A DNA stretch of 64,000 nt. Source: Hormiphora californensis (Eukaryota; Ctenophora; Tentaculata; Cydippida; Pleurobrachiidae). The number at the start of each line of letters is the position of its first letter. Position 1 is the stretch's first letter. Under the pieces are notes generated by a model that was given only the letters and a program-made list of their open reading frames with translations, did not search any database and had not been told where the DNA came from. Made by a program: the position numbers and the translations under genes. Below are positions 11,291 through 23,521 of this stretch, piece by piece. The stretch lies in contig CM035362.1 of the NCBI GenBank assembly GCA_020137815.1, forward strand, positions 1,768,729 to 1,832,728, read 5' to 3'.

Positions 11291-12690
11291 AGGTCAGAGG
11301 GGCGACATCTCCTTCCTTTCTCCATGCAATTGGACCCAAGGTATAGACGTAGCTGCGGCATGGTCTTTGAGTTTGTATGGTCAAGCGTGCACCCGGACCT
11401 CAGGTACACACGTGTGTTGGGTTCTGCTACTGCATGACATGACTCTCCATCCCAATATATTACATGCATCTCAAGCTATATTATAGAGTCTATCTAGAAT
11501 CCCCATCCCTGGCCTTGTCTATCCCTGTGTCTCTCTGTTGCTGTCTCTTACTGTCTCTATATCTCTCGATCTCGCTCTCTCTCTTTCTCTGTTTCAACTG
11601 GGCTAGGTCATCCAGTGTTCCCTAGCGCTCTGAAAATACTTTCAAAGATTACATATTATAGTCTGTCCTTGACAACTTATATATTACCTAGACAGTCATG
11701 ACTCGGCAGGGACAGAATGCAACTCAGCCCACCGTCCTTGTCGAATGTCGACAATTTTCCATAAAGTATCAACCCCCCCCCCCCCCCCCCCCGTATCAAG
11801 TCATCAAAGCAACTTCCCAATAGAATTCGTTTAGTATTCTTGCATTAAATTATCAGCGGTTTCCAACCCTTCAGAACTATAAATTTCAAACTTGACTCCT
11901 TGATTCTCTCAGAATCTCAACTTCATCGCTGTTTGGGAGTGGCATATTCCTCTGTATAGATTAGGTGATCCTATTATCCTAATTTATACCACCCCCATGA
12001 TACCGCCTCCTACCCACGTGACCATATTTGAGTCATCATGACTGGATGGGGGGGGTCCGTTTCAGACAGGTATCATATGAAACTCAGGGATATAGGGCAT
12101 GCCCTACATACTACTTATTATAAGTGTCTTGCAGGGGCCGGTCGTGCACAAAAATACTCCAGTCATGATTTTTACCATTTTATGCCATAAATTATGGGCG
12201 TTCCACCTTGAAGAGACAGAGCGAGAGGGGGAGAGAGAGTGAGAGAGAGAAAAGAGAAAGTGAAAGGTAGGAATATATTTTTGGGTTTTTATTAACCTTT
12301 TCGACCTTTACGTAGTCTCTCGACTCAGATCCATTACAGAAAAAACGAGAATATTCTTTTTTGCCTCTCTACAACTCTGTCAAATTCCCTTCCATATTCA
12401 AACGACTTCCCCATTTACTAAAATTAAATTGCAACTAAATTTCATAGAGATCCACTACCGAACAGCTCAAGCTTGAAGTCTCAGATCTGTCAAATGAAGG
12501 AGATCAGTAATTCGTTAGAAATAGAAAGATGAAGATAAGATAAATAGGGATCAGTATGAAGATAAATAGGAATCAGTATCGAGCTTAGGAGAGTGCAGTT
12601 TAGATAAGAGAAATCAGTTTAGGAGTTTCAGGAGCTAGGGGGTTGTTTCGCAAGATATCTGAGATTATATCTTTTAATTCCCTAGAAAAT
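11291..12690. other. Intergenic region upstream of the ankyrin gene
   Basis: Contains a CT tract (11565-11595), a poly-C run of more than 20 bases near 11767-11792, and a GA tract at 12219-12262. AAATAGGAATCAGTAT-type short repeats lie near 12530-12620. No exon or promoter element can be named with confidence. Confidence 0.4.
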
Positions 12691-14794
12691 ATGGGCAATG
12701 AAGACAGTGAGGGATCAGAGCATTGGCCTGACAGTGAGGGAAGCGATAATTTGATACTATCGCGTGTTCCCAACCGATAGTTACTTTATCTGTCACATAT
12801 TCGCATTTCTCGTGATCCCTAGCATACCATAGCCTAGATTTCTGATATTTTATCTTATCGTATCTATTTTGAAAGACTGTATTTATACGGATTTCTAGGG
12901 AAAAACTTATCTATATCATATTTTCTTGGCTATTACTCTACTTAGAAGTATTTCAAAAACTCAAGTTACGCTCCAGTTACAAAATTTGAAACTGACATCA
13001 GTTTCAAATTTTGTAACTGGTCCAGTTGCAGAATTGAAACTGACATCAGTTTCAAATTGTGTAGCTGGTCCAGTTGCGGAGTTGAAACTGACATCAGTTT
13101 CAAATTTTGTAACTGGTCCCTTATAGTTCTAGTCCTAGTCCAAGCTAAAAGACTATTGTCGATTGTCGAATGTCGAGTCCCAAATCTAACACAGACTATC
13201 TGCCCATTATAGTAATGTCCAAACACAGGTCACCCCTCTCACCGCTGACAACACACAAACCTTCTCCTAATGGTCGGCGGGAAAAACATAGGTGGGTTTG
13301 TTCTTTTGTCATAATTTGGTGTGTTTTTTAACTGCTTATATGATTGTTTTCTAGTAGAAGCCCCCGCGGAGATCCGGAGACGGGACATAATTTCAACATT
13401 TTGTTTCAGAGAGCACCTGCTTTACAAAGTGCGGAAGTACTGTCAGTTCGAACAGGTGAACTCACTAGAGACAACCGTTAAAAAAGATCCAACGCTTCTA
13501 GCTGCTGTAGGGCCAAATGGTGAGTACACGAACACACTCGTCTAAAAAGGCTGGGCCAGCCGAACCCGACCTAGCAAGAGTAACCCATAGTAACCCATGG
13601 TAACCACTCTTCAATCCCCCAGGCAACATGCCAGTCCACGTGTGTGCCGAATATGGGAGTATCGAGTGTCTAAAGTTCATTTGTACTCAAAAGGGAGATA
13701 ACATCTCAGCTAAGAACTCCAAAGGTATGTGGAATCACGGTCAGCATAAAGGCCTAGATTTGTCTTGCTCGACCCTCTCTTAGACGAAAATGTCAGAATA
13801 TAGGCGTTTTTCTCATTCAAATTCCGTAATTTCCGTATACCCTTCATCGCAGATTACCATGTATCCAAAACATTACAGGTCTAACCGCTCTCCATATCGC
13901 CTCGTCACGTGGTCATGTGCGTGTTATGAGGCTACTAGTGGTGTTAGGGGAGGATGTCAATAGTCGGACTGCAGAGAGGAAAACACCTCTACACTTCGCT
14001 GCCAAACAGTGAGTTTTAGAACAGACTTCTTTTTAGGGTTTTAGAGGTCAGACTGAATACTGATTATCCTTTCGAGGTTTGACAAACAGGCTTCTCTTTT
14101 TGGCGCACAATCAAGGGGGTTCTCTTTGAATGGACAAATACATGAAATATAACCGTCGACATCTGAATCATCCCCCTAGCAACAACGAAGGTGCGTGCAG
14201 ATGGTTGCTAAGTAACAATGCTGACCCATCGATAATCGATAGCCATGGACGGAGTCCCATCGACCTAGCTCACCAAACGAAACACAATTCCTGTATCAAA
14301 ATAATCGAAAACTACAAGCAATCGTGAGTTTTATGCCTCAGTTGTTGGCGAAATCTATCTTTCTGTATCCGACTGTCTGGCGCCGATCCGATCTGAGCAT
14401 ACCTTTATTTAATTTCATACAGTTGCCGGCTGAACACATTTTAGCTGGTCCCTAATATCAGAAACCATTGCGTTTTAGACGGAAGACGTTAAGAAAGCAA
14501 AGAAGTAGCTCCTCGTTGAACAACTTGAATAGTGTTGATATTTCGGTGGAGTTCTCTACTTACCAGGTAATCAACCAATTAGCCAATTAGTACTCTACTT
14601 AATTAGTTAACCAATTAGTTCTCTACTTATCAGGTAAATTAATTAACCAGTTAGCCATGTTTTATCGAGCGAGTGGTGATCATCCTGTCAGTGAGTTTAG
14701 CTGGGCGCATCGCTTGTGAACTGACGGCTAATACGTCCAGCACTAAAAGATGGCATTTCACTAGGGAGATAAGAGAGAGAGGGAGAGAGAGAGG

Positions 14795-14828
<34 letters not shown>

Positions 14829-14872
14829 TAGTAGAGAGAGAGAAGAGAGAGAGAGAGGAGAGAGAGAGAGAG

Positions 14873-14971
<99 letters not shown>

Positions 14972-16989
14972 AAGAGCCAGACATACGGGAGGGATTGAGG
15001 TAGATAAAGAGACAAAGTTTGGCATGAACGTATAAACATCGCACCGAGAAAGGACTAATTGGTAGTGACTGACACATTCTGCTGGGAGTGGTTAAATATA
15101 AATATAACCACTGGTTATACCCAGCGACTGTCATGTCAAGAAATGCTGAACGATGACATAATTGAGATTTATTACTTTTCTCAAAACAATAATGTTGTTG
15201 AGTAACATAAGTTGTTATTTGCAGTTGGGTGCCGAATGGACGGTCAAAACAAAACGAAGAACCAGTTGTCAGGACAGCTTAGACATCCCAAAATCAAAGG
15301 TAATATACAATCCAGTATAGAAATTAAACCCGGCTCGAATTGTGCCGACCAGATCTTTCGCTGTCTGACACGCACTGGACAGGTATTTCATGATTGTTTT
15401 GCATTTGAAGAGATCGAAACAGATAAGTATCATTTTTCTCTCTCTTATCTCCAGCAACTCCATAACAGCAACTCTCTCTCTCTCCAGCAGCTTCATAACA
15501 GCAACCCTCTCTCTCTCCCCAGCAACTTCATAACAGCAACTCAACATCACGGCGGTTCAGCTACCAGGGGCAACTCAGAAGGGATCTAAAGGGAACATGT
15601 ACGGTGTACGAGGGGATCACAGAGGAGTCAATCGAGGAGCTGAATTTAGAATTCGGGGATGAAGATGAAGAGGATTCGGCGAACTCTCGTCCTGAGTCCG
15701 CTTCCAGTGACATTGTTCAGATGCCAAGGTAACTAGGCCGAACCTCATATGAGGCCTGTCTGGCGCCGCGACCCATCTGAGCGCACTGTCGCACGCTCAG
15801 ATTATAGATTTGAGAATCAAATGGGGTATGGCGCCGCCATACAGTATGACGCCTGAGCATTTGCTATGCGAAAACCCTTTAATCTAGAAAATTGCTGCCT
15901 TTATTTCAACTGAGATCCAATTCTCCCCCCCCCCCCCCAGCGATGCTAGTGAGAGTTCTAATGCTGATGGTAGTGGCAAGTCGTATAACAGGAGTATCAG
16001 TGTACCATCACCAAGGTAAACATAGTTGAAACAATTGTTGTGTGGTTCTGGGCCTTGTTTTGTTGTTGCCCAGTAAATACAGTTTCGAATTCGAGTGGTT
16101 CGAAAATGCTATCAATTTAGTCGGTATTTGTATAGATTGATTACCACGGCAAGTGGAATGTAAATTCATGATCCAACGATTGGGGACATTTCCCTTTCGA
16201 TTATATGGATAAATTTCCCTACTCTAACCAGGCCACTGCTCTCGTGCTCAGGCCAATACTCTGACAGATAAATCTCCCCTCTCTGTCCTTGTTGAGTCCA
16301 CCTCAACAACTCTGTCTGCAGGCAAAAGTGGACCAAGATGAGACCGGAACAGAACGTCTTTATGAGGGTCATGAAGAAATATGTGGTGGAGAAACTGAGA
16401 ACAAAATCAGACCATACCAGCCCCAACAGGTCAGTTAAAAGCTAATTGGGGAGAGCTAGTTGGGGAGAGCTAATACAAACTAATTGTTAAGAATATTACT
16501 GAATTCATCCAAGGTTAATTCTTTATGCCCGGCTCCTACAAACAGCTGTACGTGGGAGTGGTTGCTGTACGTGGTTTTGAGCCATTATAGCAGGACCACT
16601 CCCTCCCCCTTCCGGCCCTTCCCTCTCCCTCTCTCTCTTGATAATTCACATTCACTCTATAACCACATTTCTGCGCCAATTAGAGCCCAGTGCTTTCACT
16701 GTAAAAGTAGAACCCCTATTTACCGGCCCCCGATTTACCAGAAGGATAAAAACCCCTGTTGTAGAAAATTAACCATATTTGATTTACCGTGCAAAACCCC
16801 TCACCCGAGCATCCCGGTAAATCGGGGTCCAACTGGGTAGTTACATATTATACTGCATTTGATAAATTTCCTTTTTAAAACTCAGCAAATATTTCCAGGA
16901 AAGTGAAGTTCCAGGAATCAATAGAGCGGTGCTTTAGCTACGATAATGTCTTCGAATCGAGCAGAAATATGGATCATTCTAACACCTGA
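12691..16989 (+). CDS. Ankyrin-repeat protein gene, ten or eleven exons
   Basis: Secure exons are 13355-13519, 13623-13724, 13879-14008, 14180-14323, 14479-14566, 15225-15299, 15523-15728, 15941-16015, 16322-16429 and 16899-16989 (TGA at the end); all phases agree. A possible first exon with ATG at 12691 and a GTGAGG donor at 12734 joins in phase, giving 408 residues. The first third carries ankyrin repeats: GNMPVHVCAEYGSIECLKFI, GLTALHIASSRGHVRVMRLL, KTPLHFAAKH..GACRWLLSNN and GRSPIDLAHQTKHNSCIKII. The remainder is Ser/Arg- and acid-rich (EFGDEDEEDS) and ends in a basic helix-prone stretch (FMRVMKKYVVEKLR). No membrane segment or signal peptide is seen, so a cytosolic or nuclear scaffold role is likely. 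Partner and function are unknown. The first exon is uncertain because it overlaps a dispersed 20-bp repeat. Confidence 0.85.
12972..13119. repeat. Three tandem palindromic units inside intron 1
   Basis: TTGAAACTGACATCAGTTTCAA is itself a palindrome and recurs three times at about 52-bp spacing, separated by CAGTTGCGGA/GTAACTGGTC variants. It lies between the putative first exon and the exon at 13355. Confidence 0.85.
14763..14977. repeat. (GA)n microsatellite in an ankyrin-gene intron
   Basis: More than 200 bp of GA dinucleotides with GGGA and GATA interruptions, within the intron 14567-15224. Confidence 0.97.
15442..15540 (+). promoter_or_regulatory. Triplicated 3' splice acceptor
   Basis: A unit made of a CT tract, CAG, then CAACTTCATAACAG is present three times in tandem, giving potential exon starts at 15455, 15488 and 15523. 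Only the last keeps the reading frame from the exon ending at 15299; the other two add 68 or 35 bases and shift it. Confidence 0.7.
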
Positions 16990-17160
16990 AAGTATTATAC
17001 CCCGGTCTTTTCTCTCGAAGGTTCTTAACTACATATTGGATGATCGTAACACCTGAAAGTATACCCCGGTCTTTTCTCTCGAAGGTTCTCAACTACATAT
17101 TGGATGATCCTAACGCCTAAAAGTGACAGGGTGATTTTCTCTCGAAGGTTCTCAACTGAA
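16972..17160 (+). repeat. Three tandem units of about 65 bp spanning the ankyrin-gene stop codon
   Basis: TGGATGATCCTAACACCTGAA and TTTTCTCTCGAAGGTTCTCA recur three times. The first unit contains the coding end and TGA; the others lie in the 3' UTR. Confidence 0.9.
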
Positions 17161-17352
17161 TATAATATTGTTTAAGTGTCTGTGAGATACTAAACTGTTT
17201 TAAATATAAAAGTGGGAGTGGTCAGATAAATAGATGTTCAAACTCATAAAATATCTTTGTGTGAAATTTATTATTTTATCCTGCTGATTGTTATTATATG
17301 TTTGTTTTCCATGCTAATGATATCTTTTGTATTTGTTTTTCCGTTGAATTTT

Positions 17353-17358
17353 AATAAA
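17353..17358 (+). terminator. Poly(A) signal AATAAA of the ankyrin-repeat gene
   Basis: AATAAA about 365 bases downstream of the stop in AT-rich sequence; the most plausible signal on this strand. Confidence 0.6.
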
Positions 17359-17399
17359 TAATCTTACCTATTATACCCACGGGAGCTGATTTGTCTAAG

Positions 17400-18596
17400 T
17401 AAGACTAAGAAAGGAGAGGGTAAACGAGTAATTTGTGACCCACGAAGTTAGAGTGGGGAGTGAAATTAAGCTTCTCTTTCTTTTGAATAAACCTTTAATA
17501 ATTTCAATATGTAGTTACATAGAACTCTTGACTTCTTGGGTGGGCGACAATTCAGTCGAGACATGTTGTCTGTTCGTAAACTAAGAGTTAAGATAAGACT
17601 GCACTACCAGGGTATTTCAGGCACACTAAACTACAAAATACGGAGTTCAATAATATACATGTCCCGTTATAAAATTTGTCAGATAATTTGTTGCCTGGCT
17701 AGACAAATGTAAAGGGAGGGTTAGAACATAGCAAATAATTTGCCATTAATTCCTGAGTTATAATAACGATCATAAGGGGAGAGTAATTGCTAAATAGGAG
17801 CTTTTACATAGAGCGGAGTATTTAAATTCACTAAATATTATACTAAGGGTCCCTTCTTTATATAATTTGAACGTGCTGAATATGTTATTCGTCATTTCGT
17901 CGACTCAATTCTGTTAATTCTGTTTACAAGAACTGCTAGATACTAATTTTCTGGTCTTAATTTCGTCTTTTGAAATCACAGCTGTCACCCCTGTCAGGCG
18001 CATCACGCTGACCCAATTCTCATGCGCTTCGCTCAGAAGTTGAGCGATGAGAGTGGTCTTGCATCGCGCTGATATGATACTTGACAGGTCACCCCACACG
18101 TTACACGGCTGCTTGCAGTCAGAATACGGTAATGGAAAACGGGAGACACTGTATGAAGGCGCGCAATCGAGGCCAATCGGCGCGTTAGTACGTGCTGACA
18201 AAAATTACTTTTAACAGATTGTTGACAAAAGCCCTTGCGCGTTACGCAAATTCCGCGCAGATTACTGTATTTTGTATTACCGTATTCTGACTGCAAGCAG
18301 CACTGTTATGCGAAGTTCAGATGGTATGTCACACGCAGAAACTAAACCCAATGATTATGGGATGATGCAGTTCCTGAAACCTTGTCTAAAAAGTTAAAAC
18401 TCAAACATTTTCTGGTCTTCAAACTAAAGATTGCAGCATTTACACCGCGAAAAGATACATATAACATGCTTAGTGAGTCAGTTTCTCCAAACCCCATTTT
18501 GATTTCTGACTCAAATTGAATCTATTTACATTTATCTAACATAGAAATAGAAATATATCTACATCGTGTCGGACTCTCTGTACAATACAAAACTGT
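17400..18596. other. Intergenic, no gene; holds a MITE at about 18109-18303
   Basis: GGCTGCTTGCAGTCAGAATA at 18109 is mirrored by TACCGTATTCTGACTGCAAG at 18280-18303, enclosing about 150 bp of GC-richer sequence. A half copy of a dispersed repeat (TTGCCTGGCTAGAC..GTTAGAACATAGCAAA) lies at 17691-17736. The minus-strand open frames here coincide with the element and are not taken as genes. Confidence 0.55.
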
Positions 18597-18841
18597 CCAT
18601 TCTGTTGAATTGAGTTTCCATGGTAACATTCTGTTGAATTGAGTTTCCATGGTAACATTCTGTTGAATTGAGTTTCCATGGTAACATTCTGTTGAATTGA
18701 GTGTCCATGGTAACAATCTGTTGAATTGAGTGTCCATGGTAACATTCTTTTGAATTGAGTGTCCATGGTAACATTCTGCTGAATTGAGTTTCCATTGTAA
18801 CATTCTGTTGAATTGAGTTTCCATGGTAACATTCTGCTGAA
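18597..18841. repeat. 29-bp minisatellite, eight copies
   Basis: Unit CATTCTGTTGAATTGAGTTT plus CCATGGTAA, with point variants (GTGTCC, CTGCTG, CTTTTG). Because 29 is not a multiple of three, all three minus-strand frames show shifted copies of the same peptides. Confidence 0.95.
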
Positions 18842-19299
18842 ATCCCATTCTTGGTAGGTAATATGCGGTACAAAACGTGGTGCACTAAATAGGTCGTTCT
18901 CGGGCCAGGGCTTGGGGTCGATGGTGCCTTTTTGGTGTCCAGTCCGCGTACCCTGAACGGATGATTTAGAACACACATTGTTGTCATCAGCATTGTTTCC
19001 ATTCGGTATAGCTGCTACAGTAGCTCTTGCTTCAGGTGTTGCACATTCAGCCCACTACACATCAGCACATGGTTCTCAACATAACATACCATGCGAGAAT
19101 ACAAAACAAAACAAGCACGTTCATTGTAATTGTGCACGTTCATTACAATTGTGTGCAGCTTCAACCGTGCTTTAAAACACGTTTTCTGTTACAGTAAAAT
19201 ATTTTGTAGACATGTGCGTCTCCCCTTTTCGGGCAATCAAGATTTGTGAGAGATTCTCTATGATATGAATTGTAACCCCCCTTCCCTTTCTCTCCATAA

Positions 19300-19631
19300 G
19301 ATATAATGACCGTCTGTCATTGATCGAACTATCTCCTTAAGATATAATGATCGAACTACCTCCTTAAGATATAATGATCAAACTATCTCCTTAAGATATA
19401 ATGATCGAACTATCTCCTTAAGATATAATGATCGAACTATCTCCTTAAGATATAATGATCGAACTATCTCCTTAAGATACAATGATCGAACTATCTCCTT
19501 AAGATATAATGATCGAACTATCTCCATAAGATATAATGATCGAACTATCTCCTTAAGATATAATGATCGAACTATCTCCTTAAGATACAATGATCGAACT
19601 ATCTCCATAAGATATAATGATCGAACTATCT
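19300..19631. repeat. 27-bp minisatellite, about twelve copies
   Basis: Unit GATATAATGATCGAACTATC plus TCCTTAA. Being a multiple of three it keeps a minus-strand frame open (repeated IVRSLYLKE), which is a by-product of the repeat. Confidence 0.95.
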
Positions 19632-19640
19632 CTATAATGA

Positions 19641-19972
19641 GGTAAGCGGTAAAGGTTGACCCGTCTCCTGAGAATTTTAATTTTATTTGGCTATAACTCA
19701 GCCATTTCTTGACCAATTTGCAAAATCTTGGGTTCATTGGAAAGAGGACATTGAGCTCTTTCAAATGAGCTCAATAAAATGAAAGTTGGCGCAAATTGCG
19801 CGTCGCAGTGGCGAAAACGCGCAGTTTGCGCCAAATTTGATTTTCTTGAACTCATCTGAAAGATCTCAATGTCCCCTTTCCAATGAACCTAAGATTTTGC
19901 AAATTGGTCAAGAAATGGCTGAGCTATAGCCAAAACCGTTCTCAGGAGACGGGTCAACCTTTACCGCTTACC
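19641..19972. mobile_element. Foldback transposon (Mutator-type signature) with 9-bp target-site duplication
   Basis: 332 bp, almost entirely two arms of about 150 bp. Ends are GGTAAGCGGTAAAGGTTGAC and its reverse complement. CTATAATGA stands immediately on each side (19632-19640 and 19973-19981). It inserted at the edge of the 27-bp minisatellite, whose unit contains TATAATGA. The 9-bp duplication fits non-autonomous Mutator-like elements; no transposase is present. Confidence 0.88.
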
Positions 19973-19981
19973 CTATAATGA

Positions 19982-21816
19982 GCCAGTCTTGAACTGTTAT
20001 GAAACTATGGTGAAACAGCACCCTGTCCTTGTGCCTAGCTAGCCTAGCCTGTCCCTTTTCTCGAACTCTCCCCACTTGCAGTACGATGTGTGGTCTGTGG
20101 TTTATGCACTGTATATTTACGATAGATGCCCCCTCCCCTAATACATAGTTATAGATCTATGTATGTGAAATTCAAAACTGCTAACACTTTTGCCATGCTC
20201 GACCCTGTTCTCCGCGTTACAAATGTAAAGGAGGGTTAGAAAATAACATTTTTCGTATTTGTCCACCCCTTACTCAACGACAAGTTCGTATGAGACAAAG
20301 CTAGGAGTATTTTAGTTCCATGTTTTTGCGTAGATGTTTTTTCTTGCATATCTTGCTTTTTTCTTCGTGTGTGACTCTATTTCTTAAAATATATTGGCAT
20401 CACTAAGCTTATCTTTTAGATGCTAAACACTTTAACTTGTCAAAAAATTTCAATAAGTTTCATATGTACATATTATCTTTGGCAATGGCGCTGATATAAA
20501 GAATATAGTGAATCTTATGTATAGTACATAGTCGAGAAATAAAAATTCACAGCCACATTTTGTTTTATTCCAAGGTGATTAAAATTCGGGACAGCTGCTC
20601 CACATTAAAATACATTTAGCCACATGCGTATCATAATTACATAATTAAGTTAATTAAGTTAACTATTTACACATGAAGTACGCACATGCTGTTTATTCAC
20701 CTGTAAGGCCCTGTTTACATCGTTTTAAGTAGACTTCGTTAATTACTGGTGGTGAGGGATCCCGTCTAGATTCTAAAAATAGTAACAATTAGCTTGAACA
20801 AGAAGAGGAAGAACCTTGAGATGGGTTTAACCAGATAATATAACTCGCTACTTAATTATATTGCTATGTTCTAACCCTCCCGCCCGAAACACAGTCTAGC
20901 CAGGCAATAATTATACCTGAAACTTCTTTCTCTACTTAAAATCGCTACTTAATTATCCCTGAAATTTCTTTCTCTACTCATATTTTACCGGAATTTAACT
21001 AGCATCAAGTTAAATGGTATAATGCTCTCTAAAGACTCCCAGCTTCCTTTGGGTTTTGAATCTAAGGTTCTCTCAAAAGTCAAATAATGGATGTAAAATA
21101 TATAAAAAATGGAGAGTAAAATATAAAACCGTCTAGAGTCCCAGTACATAGATGAGATACGGAGCTCCGTATCTCATCTATGTACTGGGACTCTAGACTC
21201 GGCGGAGGGAAATAGAGTGCAGTAAATGTGAAACCAAGCGAAGCGTGAAAACGATCACACACACACAAAATCCCATGCGGTACGGGACATATTTCATTTT
21301 GTATTGAAACGTAGTACACCACCCTTTTATGTATTGTTATTTTTGACATTTGATACTTGTATCAAAAAATCATGCGAGACAATTTTGAGTGAGAATAGTA
21401 TCGCTGGTTCAAGATGAGTCCGTTAATAGCCTACAACATTAAACTTTCTGATTGGTTGAAATTTATACCATATAATGTAGTTTGTCTGCCAATTGTGGGT
21501 ACCAACATGACTCACGGTAGGGGTACCACTACATATTATGCTGTGAGCTTTTTTGTTCGGGGCGCGGTGAAACAGGGCCCAGCAAGGCAATTAGAGCTTT
21601 TAAGTCGATCTAGTAATTAAATTAACCACTTTTGTTGTAGATGGGCGGGGTTTAAGTTTCTCACCTCCGTTCTAACCCCGCCCATCTTTCTCACTGAGAG
21701 ATCTAATGAAAGCTGTGTGCATTATGTATAGGTATGTCGAAATATATCAAAAGCTGTCTGTTCAGGTGCAGGTGTTGTGTAAATAAAATCGAGGGGGTTC
21801 AAGTCATACGTCTCGA
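19982..21816. other. Intergenic, no gene seen
   Basis: AT-rich sequence with partial copies of the dispersed TTGC..CTCGACCC repeat at about 20205-20260, 20865-20910 and 21560-21595, and a perfect palindrome at 21131-21198. No exon could be assembled. Confidence 0.45.
21131..21198. repeat. Perfect 68-bp palindrome without spacer
   Basis: GTCTAGAGTCCCAGTACATA and the following 14 bases are exactly reverse-complemented, meeting at GGAG|CTCC. Confidence 0.95.
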
Positions 21817-21914
21817 CAGAGAGGGGGAGAGAGAGAGGGGGAGATGGAAGATAGATAGATAGAGAGAGAGAGAGAGATAGAGAGGGAGATAGAGAGAGAG
21901 AGAGAGAGAGAGAT

Positions 21915-21983
<69 letters not shown>

Positions 21984-21986
21984 TAG

Positions 21987-22031
<45 letters not shown>

Positions 22032-22050
22032 TAGAGCGATAGAGAGAACT
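21817..22050. repeat. (GA)n microsatellite with GATA interruptions
   Basis: About 230 bp of AG dinucleotides with ATAGATAG, AAAG and AGCG interruptions. Confidence 0.97.
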
Positions 22051-22467
22051 ATTTAATGATGGTATATACAGGGTATAGAGTGAGAATATATAACTGAGAG
22101 AAAGGTGCAATTAGGGTGGCACGTGTTAGAAGAGATCTGAGCTCCTAAACTGGTATGTTGTTATTTTGAGGGGTCCAGGTAACGTAATTGTTAGCGGCTG
22201 CAGTGTGTGTTCCTTTAATTACATACGGACCCATCTTTATTTTCCAGCTGGAAATAAGCTGAATCACTCGTGCCTACTGCATAACCAGCCCATTTAATGT
22301 TCATACTCTATCTCTCCAAACTATCTCTCTTGACTCCATCTCTCCACATGTATAGGAAAACCGGCTCAGACAGCTAGTTAGTTAGCCGCCGCTAAACTCC
22401 CAAGTTTAATCCCAAACCAACCGTTTTGTAACTTGTCCTAACAGACATTTTGAACCTTCTGAAATAC

Positions 22468-23032
22468 AGTGGGCGGACTCTAGTGCTAACGGACTCTTTA
22501 TCTAAATCCAAGGCGGACTCTATATCTAAAAACGGACTCTTTATCTACAGTTAGACTTTGAAAAAAGTTTAGATAAAGAGTCCTCCCTGTGTAGACTTTT
22601 TAGATAAAGAGTCCGCCCTGTGTAGAATTTTTAGATATATAGAGTCCTCTAGTACATTTTGGCGCCAAATCCTCCAACCCGGACTCTATGTCTAAAATCC
22701 TAACCCAACCCAAAACCTAACCCTAACACTAACCCTAACCCTAACCTCGAACCCAAACAACGGCCCTAACACTTCTAAATTAGTATAGGGGTAGAGCAAA
22801 CTCTCGTTTCCGGCCGAAATTTCGAGTTCGCGGCGAAAGGCGGACTCTATATCTAATTTAGATTTATGTAGATATAGAGTCCACTTTGTTTAGACTTTTT
22901 AGATAAAGAGTCCGCCCTGTGTAGACTTTTTAGATAAAGAGTCCTCCTAGAGTTTAGAATTATTTGGACTCTTTATCTAAATCTAAATTTAGATATAGAG
23001 TCCCCTTTAGACTTAGAGTGTAGCACTAGAGT
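22468..23032. mobile_element. Inverted-repeat element with many internal GGACTCTTTATCTAA motifs
   Basis: Ends GTGGGCGGACTCTAGTGCTA and (reverse complement) GTGTGCGGACTCTAGTGCTA enclose about 560 bp. Inside, the 15-bp motif GGACTCTTTATCTAA or TTAGATAAAGAGTCC occurs about a dozen times in both orientations. Near 22689-22745 there is a run of CCCTAA telomere-like repeats. Flanks CTGAAATAC and CTGAAAAATAC could be a 9-bp duplication altered in its A run. No protein is encoded. Confidence 0.75.
22689..22745. repeat. Interstitial telomere-like repeat (CCCTAA)n
   Basis: Degenerate CCTAACC/CCCTAA units; AACCCTAACCCTAACC is exact near 22730. It sits inside the inverted-repeat element, so it is more likely element sequence than a chromosome end. 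Confidence 0.7.
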
Positions 23033-23225
23033 CCGCACACCCTGAAAAATACACACTACCAACGGGCCCTCACATGTGTGTACTACGTGTCCATGAACAC
23101 TATATATGATGATCCTGTCAACTCAATTAGCACACATAGTACAGAGAGAGGGGGGCTTCATAAAGTGAAGTGAGAAATAAAAGACAAATTCGGAGGAAAA
23201 TCCAGTTACATAAAGACTTCAGAGT

Positions 23226-23264
23226 CAGTGTGAAAGGCCTGTGGCCCACATGCCTTTCACACTG
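23226..23264. repeat. Short perfect palindrome, 13-bp arms
   Basis: CAGTGTGAAAGGC and GCCTTTCACACTG with a 13-base loop, about 260 bases upstream of the sulfotransferase start. Confidence 0.85.
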
Positions 23265-23521
23265 AGAGTGAGAGTTTCAAAACTTTGATCAGCTGTAAGT
23301 TTTTTTCTTTTATAAACATACTGAAATAATAATGGCTTAGGCTAACTAGGAATCTTTGCCCAATGTATCATTTAAGCAAGCCACTGCATCTCAAGATTCC
23401 CGGGACATACTGCCCACACACAAACACGCACAACACACTATATAGTAGTATCTCAGCTTGTATTGATACTCCTGTCCAAGTAATACTTTGTATTTGTTGT
23501 GTTTATCCTTATCTGTGACAC

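Noticed and set aside
12691-12733. Confident start exon for the ankyrin gene
   Set aside because: The frame and donor fit, but the segment coincides with the dispersed 20-bp motif, so it is kept only as a possible first exon.
13001-13119. CRISPR-like array (repeats with spacers)
   Set aside because: Only three palindromic units with related spacers inside a eukaryotic intron; other tandem arrays here are direct minisatellites without unique spacers.
18522-19002. Three overlapping minus-strand frames of 108-147 codons
   Set aside because: They read the 29-bp minisatellite in shifted frames (ECYHGNSIQQN repeated).
19378-19764. 128-codon minus-strand frame
   Set aside because: Open because the 27-bp repeat is a multiple of three; the rest is inside the foldback element.
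22689-22745. A true telomere or chromosome-end fusion
   Set aside because: Units are few and degenerate and are embedded in an inverted-repeat element, with ordinary sequence on both sides.
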